Positions 7,863-17,100 of a stretch of DNA of 64,000 bases are shown in pieces (positions within the stretch are counted from its first letter, which is position 1; the number at the start of each line of letters is the position of its first letter). The stretch spans positions 1 to 64,000 of the forward strand of contig CAZAXF010000007.1 of assembly GCA_964489055.1 (NCBI GenBank). The letters are read 5' to 3'. This DNA comes from 66-474 sp964489055. GTDB taxonomy: Bacteria > Pseudomonadota > Gammaproteobacteria > Xanthomonadales > Rhodanobacteraceae. Under the pieces are notes generated by a model. It was not told the origin of the DNA. It did not search any database and worked only from the letters and a program-made list of their open reading frames with translations. The position numbers were made by a program, and so were the translations under genes.

Positions 7863-9457
7863 ACGCGCCATCCGCCGGGAAGCTGCCCGATCCAAAAGCC
7901 GCGCAGGCTTTCCGCTTCCTGCGCTGCGGCTATGCCGACGGCGTTGCCGAACTGGTGTACGCGTTCGACGATGGTCCGGAACTCATCGAGCGCATCCGTT
8001 TCCCCGATGCGCCGGCGCTGCCGGGTGCGCGCCGGGCGGCATTCGATGCCGCGCTGCGGCTGCTGCACCTCGTGGCCGGCGTCAGCTATTACAAGGCCGG
8101 CGTGCCGCCGCGCATCGAAGTGGAAACCGGCGCGCTGGATGATGCGACCGCCGACCTGGTGGAGACCTTGTACCGGCACGGGCTGGCGGAGTTTGCGTAT
8201 CGCAACAAGCTCGATCTCGGGGGGAGGATCGGGTTTCCGCGCGGCGGTGCGGGGGGCGCCGCCGCTTCGGTTGGGGCCTTGGCGGAGATGGAGATCAAAC
8301 CCATCCCCACCCCAACCCTCCCCTTGAAGGGGAGGGGGACGGAACCCGGCCCCACGCCGGCCGTGCCCCTGGCGGAGAGGGAGATCAAACCCATCCCCAC
8401 CCCGGCCCTCCCCTTGAAGGGGAGGGAGACGAAACCCATCCCCACCCCGGCCCTCCCCTTGAAGGGGAGGGAGAAATTGAAGGGGAGGGGGGAATTGGTG
8501 GGTGGGGAGGGTGCGTCGCGCACGCTGGTGCCGGTCGGCGGCGGCAAGGATTCGCTGGTCGTTGTCGAGGCGCTGAAGGCCGTGGGTGCCGAGGCGACGG
8601 CGGCCTGGGTGGGTTCCTCGCCGCTGATCGCGGCGGTCGCGGCGCGCACGGGGTTGCCCATGTGCAACATCGGCCGCGAGTTGTCGCCGGTGTTGTTCGA
8701 GTACAACCGGATGGGCGCCTGGAACGGCCACATCCCGGTCACCGCGATCAACTCGGCGATCCTGGCCTGCGCGGCCATCCTGTACGGCTTCGATGCGATC
8801 GCGTTCGCCAACGAACGCTCGGCGTCGGCGGCGACGCTGGAATACGAGGGCGCCGAAGTGAACCACCAGTGGAGCAAGGGCTGGGCGTTCGAGCAGGCGC
8901 TGGCCGGCTACCTGCGCTCGCACGTGTCCGCCGACCTCGACTACTTCTCGCTGCTGCGGCCGTTCTCCGAACTGGCGGTCACGCGCGCGTTCGCCAAATC
9001 CGGCGCGACGTATTTCGACGCGTTCTCGAGCTGCAACCGCAATTTCCGCATCCTCGGACCCAAGCCCGTCGACCGCTGGTGCGGGCAATGCCCCAAATGC
9101 CACTTCGTGTTCCTGGCGCTGGCGCCGTTCCTGCCCAAGCCGCGCCTGCTGGCGATCTTCGGGCGCAACCTGCTGGACGACGAGACCCTGGCGCCGGCCT
9201 TCGACGCCCTGATCGAGTATCACGACCACAAACCGTTCGAATGCGTGGGCGAGGGCGCCGAGGCGCGCGCCGCGTTCGCGACCCTGGCCGCAAGGCCCGA
9301 GTGGCGCGAGGATGCACTGGTCGCGCGCTTCGCCGAGGAAATCGCGCCGCAGCTCGATGGCGAAGCGCTGGCGATCGAGCCCTGGCTCGCGCCGGCCGAC
9401 GCGCACGGCATACCCGAACGCCTGCTCGGAGCCCTGGATGCGATTCGCGCAGCTTGA
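7859..9457 (+). CDS. murL: UDP-MurNAc-L-Ala-L-Glu epimerase MurL, with in-frame repeat insertion
   Basis: MurL epimerises the terminal L-Glu of UDP-MurNAc-L-Ala-L-Glu to D-Glu. It works with MurD2 and replaces the MurI/MurD route in Xanthomonas. Diagnostic stretches are the ATP-loop-like VPVGGGKDSLVVVEAL, ANERSASAATLEYEGAEVNHQWSKG and DRWCGQCPKCHFVFLALAPF. The 532-residue product is about 70 longer than expected. Residues about 147-218 are an insertion of four PIPTP(A/T)LPLKGR-type units and degenerate relatives, placed just before the GGGKDS loop. The start overlaps the lysA stop, and the gene overlaps murD2 by 20 bp, so the three form one operon. Function is assigned from family knowledge and the adjacent murD2. 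Confidence 0.88.
   Translation: MNAPSAGKLPDPKAAQAFRFLRCGYADGVAELVYAFDDGPELIERIRFPDAPALPGARRAAFDAALRLLHLVAGVSYYKAGVPPRIEVETGALDDATADLVETLYRHGLAEFAYRNKLDLGGRIGFPRGGAGGAAASVGALAEMEIKPIPTPTLPLKGRGTEPGPTPAVPLAEREIKPIPTPALPLKGRETKPIPTPALPLKGREKLKGRGELVGGEGASRTLVPVGGGKDSLVVVEALKAVGAEATAAWVGSSPLIAAVAARTGLPMCNIGRELSPVLFEYNRMGAWNGHIPVTAINSAILACAAILYGFDAIAFANERSASAATLEYEGAEVNHQWSKGWAFEQALAGYLRSHVSADLDYFSLLRPFSELAVTRAFAKSGATYFDAFSSCNRNFRILGPKPVDRWCGQCPKCHFVFLALAPFLPKPRLLAIFGRNLLDDETLAPAFDALIEYHDHKPFECVGEGAEARAAFATLAARPEWREDALVARFAEEIAPQLDGEALAIEPWLAPADAHGIPERLLGALDAIRAA
8297..8500. repeat. REP-like units (CCCATCCCCACCCC..CCTCCCCTTGAAGGGGAGG) inside murL
   Basis: Three good copies and one degenerate copy of a unit of about 40-45 bp lie here. 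Each contains the perfect hairpin CCTCCCCTTGAAGGGGAGG preceded by AAACCCATCCCCACC. All are in the same orientation and in frame with murL. The inverse orientation of the same element is found in murD2 at 9597-9760. Confidence 0.9.
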
Positions 9458-10958
9458 GCACGCCGACGTCGCCATCTGGGGCTTCGGCCGCGAGGGCCGC
9501 AGCGTCTTGGCGGCCCTCCAACGCCACCTCCCCGGCAAGGCATTCACGCTGTACTGCACACCGGAAGAAGCCGAGCGCCTGTATCCCCCGGAAAAGCCCT
9601 CCCCTTCAAGGGGAGGGTTGGGTGGGGATGGGTTTCCCCCCAGCGCAAACGCCGCAACCCAAACCTCGCGCTCCGCTGAGCGGCCGCACAGGGATGTGCA
9701 GACCGGACTTGCGAGCGCAGGGATGCGCGAGGGGTTGGGTGGGGATGGGTTCCCCCCCGCCCCAAACGTCAAAACCGACCCTCCCGACGCCGACGCACTG
9801 GCCGCACACGACATCATCATCAAGTCCCCCGGCATCAGCGCCTACAAGCCGGAAATCCTCGCCGCCCGCGAGCGCGGCACGCGCTTCACCTCCGGCACCG
9901 CGCTGTGGTTCGGGGAAAATCCCGCCGCGCGCGTGGTCGCGGTCACCGGCACCAAGGGCAAAAGCACCACCGCCGCACTGATCGCGCATCTGGCACGCAG
10001 TCTCGGCGTGCGTACGGCACTGGCCGGCAACATCGGGCTGCCGCTGCTGGATCTCGATGGCCAGCGGGCCGACCTGTGGGTGATCGAACTGTCGAGCTTT
10101 CAGACTGGCGAAGCCGGCCCGGTCGAACTCGGCGTGATCGTCAGCCTCGGCGAGGACCACCTCGACTGGCACGGAACCCGCGAGCGTTATGTCGCGGACA
10201 AGCTGAAGCTCGCGGATGTCTCGCGCGCACTGCTGGTGGATGCCGACAACCGGCTGTTGCTGGAGCAAACGGCCGCGCACCCGAACCGCACCACTTTCGG
10301 TACGGCCACCGGCTGGCATGTTGCCGACGCTGCGATCCTGCATGCCGACGAACGCGTCTTCGACCTCAGCGCGTTGCCGCTGCACGGAACCCACAATGCC
10401 CGCAACGTCTGTGCCGCGCTGGCTGCAATCGAACAGGTGGGGCTGGATGCGCGTGCCGCGGCGGGGGCGCTCGAAACGTTCCAGCCGCTGCCGCACCGCC
10501 TCACTTCGCTGGGCACGCGCGAGGGCATCGAGTGGATCGACGATTCCATCTCCACCACGCCCGACGCCGCGCTGGCGGCGCTGGAAAGCCTGCCCGGGCG
10601 CGCGGTGACGCTGATCCTGGGTGGCCACGACCGCGGCCTCGACTGGAACCCGTTCGCGCGACGGCTGGCTGGAAAACCACCACGCGCGGTGGTTGTGCAG
10701 GGCGCTTCCGGGCCGCGCATCGGGCAGGTGCTGCGCGATGCGCACGTCGAATGCAACCTGGTCGAGGTTGCCGACCTTGCCGGCGCGGTGTCGCGCGCGA
10801 AGTCCCTCACGCCGGTCGGTGGCGTGGCGTTGCTGTCACCGGGCGCGCCGAGTTTCGATCAGTTCAAGGATTACGCCGAGCGCGGCCGTGCGTTCACGCG
10901 CCTGGCCGGATTCGACGATGCGCTGCCCGGCGACATCCCGGGCACCGGGATTGCCTGA
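9438..10958 (+). CDS. murD2: UDP-MurNAc-L-Ala--L-Glu ligase MurD2, with in-frame repeat insertion
   Basis: This Mur ligase adds L-Glu to UDP-MurNAc-L-Ala, the substrate then epimerised by MurL. The N-terminal Rossmann segment is VAIWGFGREGRSVLAAL. The ATP-binding loop is VAVTGTKGKSTTAALIAHL, with the central motif HNARNVCAALAAIE and the C-terminal ILGGHDRGLDW. It has 506 residues. Residues about 53-114 are not Mur-like: two GGLGGDGFPP-type units separated by a Thr/Ser/Arg-rich linker, encoded by repeats in the N-terminal domain before DALAAHDIIIKSPGIS. The ATG at 9438 lies within murL, giving a 20-bp overlap. MurD versus MurD2 is decided by the adjacent murL. Confidence 0.87.
   Translation: MRFAQLEHADVAIWGFGREGRSVLAALQRHLPGKAFTLYCTPEEAERLYPPEKPSPSRGGLGGDGFPPSANAATQTSRSAERPHRDVQTGLASAGMREGLGGDGFPPAPNVKTDPPDADALAAHDIIIKSPGISAYKPEILAARERGTRFTSGTALWFGENPAARVVAVTGTKGKSTTAALIAHLARSLGVRTALAGNIGLPLLDLDGQRADLWVIELSSFQTGEAGPVELGVIVSLGEDHLDWHGTRERYVADKLKLADVSRALLVDADNRLLLEQTAAHPNRTTFGTATGWHVADAAILHADERVFDLSALPLHGTHNARNVCAALAAIEQVGLDARAAAGALETFQPLPHRLTSLGTREGIEWIDDSISTTPDAALAALESLPGRAVTLILGGHDRGLDWNPFARRLAGKPPRAVVVQGASGPRIGQVLRDAHVECNLVEVADLAGAVSRAKSLTPVGGVALLSPGAPSFDQFKDYAERGRAFTRLAGFDDALPGDIPGTGIA
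9597..9760. repeat. REP-like units inside murD2 (inverse of the murL units)
   Basis: The first copy (9597-9641) has the CCCTCCCCTTCAAGGGGAGGG hairpin followed by TTGGGTGGGGATGGGTTTCC. The second (9730-9757) keeps only GGTTGGGTGGGGATGGGTT. Orientation is opposite to the copies at 8297-8500. All are translated in frame. Confidence 0.88.
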
Positions 10959-11001
10959 ATCGGTGCGGTCGCCCCCGGCCGTGGCGAGGGCGACGCGCGG
11001 C

Positions 11002-11544
11002 CTACTTGCCCTTGCCGTTCCCCGCCGTGCGCGGCTTGGGCTTTTCCAGCGCATAGCCGGAAACGCGCAGCAGCGTCGGGCTGTCGTAGTGGTAGGACAC
11101 CAGCTCCAGCATCGGGCTTTCGTTGGCGAACCGGGACACGAACAGCACGTTGAAATAATTGCCGGCGGGCAGTGACTTGCTGCCCTTCTCGCTGTTCGTG
11201 CGATAGATCTTCAGCAGCTTGCGCGACTCCAGCTTGCCCGCACTGGCGCGCTGCTTTTCCACGCCCTTGACGAACTTGTCGCGCGGGATGGATTTTTTCA
11301 TCACGTCGGAACCGTTGTCCCACACCTTGGCCGCCTGGCCTTCGTCGACCAGGTGGGCCACCTGCGTGGCGTTCGAGACCATGGCCTTGCGGAACTTGAC
11401 GATGGCCTCGCGCTGTTCGGGCGTGAGCTGGCTGGCTTGCGACTGCTTCGAAGACGCGGGCTGCTGCTGGGCGGCTGGCTGTTGTGCGCCGACGCTGAAA
11501 GTGGCCGTGACCAGCAGGGCGCACAGCAACGTGCGGATCGACAT
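11002..11544 (-). CDS. DUF4019 domain exported protein
   Basis: A 180-residue protein with a signal peptide (MSIRTLLCALLVTATFSVGAQ), a Gln/Ala-rich linker, and a C-terminal half that fits DUF4019 (KVWDNGSDVMKKSIPRDKFVKGVEKQRASAGKLESRKL). The function of the family is unknown; periplasmic location is inferred. A strong hairpin at 11621-11656 separates it from the M13 peptidase gene upstream on the same strand, so it probably has its own promoter between 11545 and 11620. Confidence 0.75.
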   Translation of the reverse strand: MSIRTLLCALLVTATFSVGAQQPAAQQQPASSKQSQASQLTPEQREAIVKFRKAMVSNATQVAHLVDEGQAAKVWDNGSDVMKKSIPRDKFVKGVEKQRASAGKLESRKLLKIYRTNSEKGSKSLPAGNYFNVLFVSRFANESPMLELVSYHYDSPTLLRVSGYALEKPKPRTAGNGKGK

Positions 11545-11620
11545 GGGGATGGCTCCCGATTGCGGCGAATGGTGCCGCCAACCCTACCACGGCGGGCCGA
11601 GGGTGTGTGACCCATCGTGA

Positions 11621-11656
11621 CGACGCGCCGCCCCGCATGGCCGGGGCGGCGCGTCG
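11621..11656 (-). terminator. 15-bp perfect hairpin downstream of the M13 peptidase gene
   Basis: Arms CGACGCGCCGCCCCG (11621-11635) and its exact complement (11642-11656) enclose a 6-base loop. It starts 10 bases beyond the M13 stop codon. No U-run follows, so it is either a high-GC terminator or an mRNA-stabilising structure. Confidence 0.7.
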
Positions 11657-11666
11657 CTTTGCTCCG

Positions 11667-13781
11667 CTACCAGATCTTCACCCGCTGGTCGGGTTTGAGG
11701 TACAGCTTTGCGCCCGGCTTCACGTCGAAGGCCTTGTACCAGGCGTCCATGTTGCGCACGGTCTCGGCGCGGAACTGCCCGGGCGCGTGCACGTCGGTCT
11801 TCACGCGCTGGCGCAGCGCGGCTTCGCGCATCTTGGACTGCCAGGTCTGCGCAAAGGACAGGAAGAAGCGCTGGTCGCCGGTCAGCCCGTCGATCACCGG
11901 CGCCGACTTGCCGTCCAGCGACTTGTGGTAGGCCACGTAGGCGATGGTCAGACCGGAGATGTCGGCGATGTCCTCGCCAAGCGTCTGCTCACCATTGACG
12001 TACAGGCCGGGCAGGGCCTGGTACTTGCTGAACTGCTTTGCCAGCGCCTCGGTCTTCTCCTTGAACGCCTTCGCGTCGGCCGGTGTCCACCAGTCGTGCA
12101 TGCGGCCCTCGGCGTCGAACTGCGAGCCCATGTTGTCGAAGCTGTGGCTGATCTCGTGGCCGATCACCGCGCCGATCGCGCCGTAGTTGTGGGCGGCATC
12201 GGCTTTGGGATCGAAGAACGGCGGTTGCAGGATCGCGGCCGGAAACTGCAGCTCGTTTTCCAGCGGCAGGTTGATGGCGTTGACCAGTTGCGGGGTCATC
12301 CACCAGTGGTCGCGGTCGACCGGCTTGCCCAGCACCGCCAGGCGCTTTTCATAGTTGAACTTCGACACGTTGATGGCGTTGGTGACCGGGTCGTCGGCTG
12401 TGATCGTGAGTCCTTCATACGAGGGCCAGTGGTTCGGGTAGCCGACCTCGACCTTCAGCGTGTCGAGCTTGGCCGCGGCCTTCTTGCGGGTTGCCGGGGT
12501 CATCCAGGAAAGCGTGTCCAGGCGTTCGTGGAAGGCGGCGATCAGGTTGTGGACCAGCTTTTCGACCTGCTGCCTGGCTTCCGGCGAAAAGTATTTTTCG
12601 ACGTACAGCTTGCCGACCGCAAAACCCAGCGCCTTGCTGGTGGCATCCACCGCGCGTTTGTCGCGCGGGCGCTGCTCGGGCGTGCCCTGCAGGGTCTTGT
12701 CGTGGAAATTGAAGTGAAGGTCGGCGAACGATTTCGGCAGCAGCGCGGCGTAGTGGTCCAGCGTGTGGAAGATCATGAGGTCCTTCCACGATTCGAGCGG
12801 CTGGTCGGCCACCAGCTTCGACAATCGCGTGATGGCGTGCGGCTGCCACGCGTCGATCACCTTCTGGTCGGAAAGCCCCGCGGCCTTGAAATACGCGTTC
12901 CAGTCCAGCCCCGGCGCCTTGTTCCGGAAGTCGGCCATCGTCCACAGGTTGTTGGCCTTGTGCACGTCCTGGCTGTCGATCAGGCTTTCCTGCGCCTTGG
13001 CGATCTTCATTTCCAGCGCGAACACGCGCTTCGCGGCCGCGTCGGCATCCTCGATGCCGGCCTGCTTCAGCAGCGCCGCGATGTAGGTCTTGTACGCATC
13101 GCGATAGCCGGCCATGGTCTTGTCGTTCGACAGGTAATAGTCGCGGCTGGGCATCGCCAGGCCGCCCTGCAGCAGGTAGGCGATGTTGTGCGAAGGGTCG
13201 GTGAGGCCCTGTGCCACGAACAGGCCAAACAGGTTCTCGGTGTGGAAGTCGGTGGCGTTGATGGGATCGACGTCCTGGCGCAGGCGGCTGCCCAGCACCC
13301 TGGCCAAATCCTTGCGGCTGTGGATGCCATCGACGGCGTCGAGTTCGGGCTTCAGCGGCGCAAGGCCATGCTTGTCGATGGCGGCGGTGTCCATGTACGC
13401 CGCGTAGAAATCGGCGATCTTCGCCGCGTTGCTGCCCGGCGCCGGATGGCTGTCCGCCGCGTGCCGGATGATGTCGGTGATGCGCTGCTCGGTGCGCTTG
13501 TGGACGGTGTAGAAGGTGCCGATGCTGGAGCGGTCTGCCGGGATCTTGGCGTTCTTGTACCAATTGCCGTTGGCGTACATGAAAAAGTTGTCGCCCGGCT
13601 TCACCGACTTGTCGATGGCACTGAGGTCCAGTCCACTGACCGGCGCCGTGCTGGCCGGCGCGGGCGCGGCGGTCGATGCCTCGGCGGGCGCCGAAGCGGA
13701 ATGGTTGCCGGGTGATTGCTGCGAGCAGGCGCCGAGCGCGAGCGCGACGGCAGCGGTGAGGGCGAGGGGCAGTCGCGACAT
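11667..13781 (-). CDS. M13 family (neprilysin-like) metallopeptidase lipoprotein
   Basis: A zinc endopeptidase of 704 residues. The signal ends in a lipobox (LALGACS), predicting a lipid-anchored envelope protein. A Ser/Ala/Pro linker leads to the M13 N-terminal domain (DLSAIDKSVKPGDNFFMYANGNWYKN). The catalytic motifs are VIGHEISHSFD (HEXXH), LGEDIADISGL (third ligand region) and the typical end LKPDQRVKIW. Length and motifs are complete. The ATG at 13781 directly precedes the signal peptide. Substrate unknown; the family degrades oligopeptides. Confidence 0.92.
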   Translation of the reverse strand: MSRLPLALTAAVALALGACSQQSPGNHSASAPAEASTAAPAPASTAPVSGLDLSAIDKSVKPGDNFFMYANGNWYKNAKIPADRSSIGTFYTVHKRTEQRITDIIRHAADSHPAPGSNAAKIADFYAAYMDTAAIDKHGLAPLKPELDAVDGIHSRKDLARVLGSRLRQDVDPINATDFHTENLFGLFVAQGLTDPSHNIAYLLQGGLAMPSRDYYLSNDKTMAGYRDAYKTYIAALLKQAGIEDADAAAKRVFALEMKIAKAQESLIDSQDVHKANNLWTMADFRNKAPGLDWNAYFKAAGLSDQKVIDAWQPHAITRLSKLVADQPLESWKDLMIFHTLDHYAALLPKSFADLHFNFHDKTLQGTPEQRPRDKRAVDATSKALGFAVGKLYVEKYFSPEARQQVEKLVHNLIAAFHERLDTLSWMTPATRKKAAAKLDTLKVEVGYPNHWPSYEGLTITADDPVTNAINVSKFNYEKRLAVLGKPVDRDHWWMTPQLVNAINLPLENELQFPAAILQPPFFDPKADAAHNYGAIGAVIGHEISHSFDNMGSQFDAEGRMHDWWTPADAKAFKEKTEALAKQFSKYQALPGLYVNGEQTLGEDIADISGLTIAYVAYHKSLDGKSAPVIDGLTGDQRFFLSFAQTWQSKMREAALRQRVKTDVHAPGQFRAETVRNMDAWYKAFDVKPGAKLYLKPDQRVKIW

Positions 13782-13950
13782 GGCACGGATCCGGTGTGGG
13801 AAAATCCCGATGATGCATGAAACCGGGAGGATTTGCAGGTGGTGGGTGACTGGTTGAGGATCTCCTTTGTCGTGCCCCGGATCCTCGGGGTTTGCTGCGC
13901 GTCGTCGCGAAACCCGACCCGCGTCGTGCGTCAGCGGTTCCGGATTTGTC

Positions 13951-14060
13951 GTCATTCCGGACGCGGCGCAGCCGCGATCCGGAATCTGCCGTTGTACGCA
14001 GCGTCGGGCGATTCGACCAGCAGATTCCGGGTTCCGCGCTGCGCGCGGCCCCGGAATGAC
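13951..14060. repeat. Inverted-repeat element (MITE/REP-like), copy 2
   Basis: It has the same terminal 10-bp inverted repeats as 82-200 (GTCATTCCGG and CCGGAATGAC), with inner arms GGAATCTG and CAGATTCC. It fills most of the 347-bp spacer between the divergent M13 gene and hrpA. The remainder of that spacer shows no gene. Confidence 0.85.
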
Positions 14061-14128
14061 GAATGTGGGGAGGCCCGGGGCCGGGTGCGTGATTGGCTTC
14101 CCATGCGTACGGCGCCGCAGTGAACCCG

Positions 14129-17100
14129 ATGCCCCGCAACGACCCCGGCGACAAGGCCGCCCCACCCACCCCGCGTGAGCTCGAACGCCTGCTCAAAAAG
14201 GCGATGAGCCGCGACGCGGGCCGCTTGCGTGCGCGCCTGCGCAGGCTCACGCGCGGGCGCGGGCGGGCAAGTCCCGAAGCCTTGCGCAAGCTGGCGCACG
14301 ATGTGGCCGCGTCGGCGGCGCGGCGCGAAGCGCGCGCGGCGCGGGTGCCGGAAATCACCCTGGACGAATCGCTTCCGATCACGCAACGCGGCGACGAGAT
14401 CGTCGAACTGATCCGCAGGCACCGGGTATTGATCGTCGCGGGCGAAACCGGTTCGGGCAAGACCACGCAGTTGCCCAAGCTGTGCCTGGCCGCCGGGCGC
14501 GGCGTCGCCGGCATGATCGGCTGCACCCAGCCGCGGCGCCTCGCCGCGCGCGCGATGGCGCGCCGGGTCGCCGCGGAGCTGGGGGGCGAAACCGGTGGCA
14601 TCGTCGGCTTCGAAGTGCGTTTCGCAAAACAGCTCGGCGAGGAAACCCTGGTCAAGTTCATGACCGACGGCATCGCGCTGGCCGAAATGGCGCACGACCG
14701 CTGGCTGTCGGCGTACGACACGCTGATCATCGACGAGGCGCACGAGCGCAGCCTCAACATCGATTTCCTGCTGGGGTACCTGAAGGGCCTGCTGCGGCGC
14801 CGGCCCGACCTGAAGTTGATCGTGACCTCGGCGACCATCGATACCGCGCGCTTCGCCGAGCACTTCGACGACGCGCCGGTGGTGACGGTGGAAGGACGCG
14901 CCTATCCGGTCGAAGTCCGCTACCGGCCGCCGGAGCCCGACAGCGGCACGACCGAGCGCATCGCCTCGGCGCTGGACGACATCACCCGCGAAGACCCGAA
15001 GGGCGACGTGCTGGTGTTCCTGCCCGGCGAGCGCGAGATCCGCGACGCGCACCGGGTGCTGGCGCGGCGGCAATACCGGCACACGGAAGTGTTGCCGTTG
15101 TACGGGCGGCTCTCGGCGAAGGACCAGGATCGCGTGTTCAAGCCCGGCGCGGCGCGCCGCATCGTGCTGGCCACCAACGTTGCCGAGACCTCGCTGACGG
15201 TGCCGCGCATCCGCTGGGTGGTCGACTCCGGCGACGCGCGTGTGAAGCGCTATTCGCGCCGCAGCCAGATCGAACGCCTTCGCATCGAATCCATTTCGCA
15301 GGCCGCGGCCAACCAGCGCGCCGGACGTTGCGGGCGCGTGGGTCCCGGCATCTGCGTGCGGCTCTACGACGAGGCCGATTTCGTGTCGCGGCCCGAATAC
15401 AGCGATCCGGAAATCCTGCGCAGCGCGCTGGCCGACGTGATCCTGCGCATGCTCGACCTCGGCCTTGGCGACGTGGATTCATTTCCGTTTCTCGATCCGC
15501 CGGACCCGCGCACCGTCAACGACGGCTGGCGGCGCCTGGCCGAGATCGGTGCCGTTGACGACGCGCGCCGCCTGACGCCGCTGGGCAAGCAACTCGCGCG
15601 CATCCCGATCGACGCGCAGCTTGCCCGCATGCTCGTCGAGGCGCACACGCTCGGCGTGTTCGACGCGGTGCTGCCGATCGTCGCCTTCCTCGGCATCCAG
15701 GACCCGCGCGAACGCCCCGCCGACAAACAGCAACAGGCCGACACCGCCCACCGCGAATTCGCCGACCCGCAATCGGATTTCCTCGGCGTGCTGAACCTGT
15801 GGATCGCCTACCGCACCGCGCACGAGGAGCTCACCCAGTCGAAGCTGCGCGACTGGTGTGCGAAGCGGTTCGTGTCGTTCATGCGGATGCGGGAGTGGCG
15901 GGCGTTGCATCGGCAGTTGTTGGTTGGGGCGGGGACCGGGGACCGGGGACCGGGGATCGGTCAAAAACGGGCCGCTGCCCGGACCACAAGGACAACACTC
16001 ACTACCCATGCCTCGCAAGCCAGGCGTACACCTGCGGAAAAATCCGGTCCCCGGTCCCCGGTCCCCGGTCCCGAGCTTTACGAAGCCACCCACCTCTCGC
16101 TCCTCGCCGGCCTCCCCACCAACGTCGCCCGCAAGGACGAGCAGGGCTTCTACCGCGGCACGCGCGAGCGCAAGTTCAAGGTGTTTCCCGGCTCCGCGTT
16201 GGCGAAAAAGCCGCCGCCGTGGTTGTTCGTGGCGCAGGTGCTGGATCTCGGCGGCCGGGTGTGGGGCATGCAGTGCGCGCGGATTGAACCCGAATGGGTC
16301 GAGCGGCAGGCTGCGCACCTGCTGAAGCGCACCTGCAGTGATCCGCACTGGTCACGGGCGCGCGGCGCGGTGCAGGCGTTCGAGCAGGTGTCGCTGTACG
16401 GGCTGGTGCTGGTCGAGCGGCGCAGCGTGACCTTCGCGAAGCAGGATCCCGAACTGGCGCACGCGATCTTCCTGCGCGAGGCGCTGGCGCGTTGCGACAT
16501 CGACTGCCGCGCTGATTTCGTGCACGCCAACGCGCGGGTGCTGGACGAAGCACGCGAAATCGAGGCGCAGCAACGCCGCGAGGGACTGGTGAAATCCGAT
16601 GAAGATCTCGCGGCTTTCTTCGCCGGCAAGCTGCCGCAGGAAGTCGCTTCCTCGCGTGCGCTGGATGCCTGGTACCGCCGCGCATCCGCCGCCGAGCGCG
16701 CCGCGCTGCGCTGGGTGCCTGCGGACGTGCTCGAACCGGGGGCGGGCGGCGATGCCGGGGCGTTTCCCGAATCCATGGAAGTGTCCGGGCAGCCGCTGCG
16801 TTTCGATTATCGTTTCGTGCCCGGTGACGCGGCCGACGGCGTCACGCTGCGCGTACCGCTGGCGCTGTTGAACGCGATTCCGGCCGCGCGTTGCGAGTGG
16901 CTGGTGCCGGGCCTGCTGCAGGACAAGGTTGCGGCGCTGATCCGCGGCCTGCCCAAGGCGCTGCGCCGCAATTTCGTGCCCGCGCCGGACTTTGCGCGCG
17001 CGTTCCTGGAAGCCGAAGCACCGCGCGACGAACCGCTGGCCGTGCGGCTTGCGGCATTCCTGCGCAAGGTCACCGGCGTGGCCGTGGACGCCGGCACGTT

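Noticed and set aside
5064..7895. A 943-codon open frame antisense to lysC-lysA, and similar long antisense frames over hrpA, the M13 gene and the patatin gene
   Set aside because: High GC third positions keep the opposite strand open. The translations are Arg/Gly/His-rich without family motifs, while the sense frames match known proteins throughout.
15931..16075. Frameshift or sequencing error in hrpA
   Set aside because: Both flanks are in the same frame and the insert is open and repeat-derived, as in the three other internal insertions (lysA, murL, murD2), so it is an insertion rather than an error by the evidence at hand.
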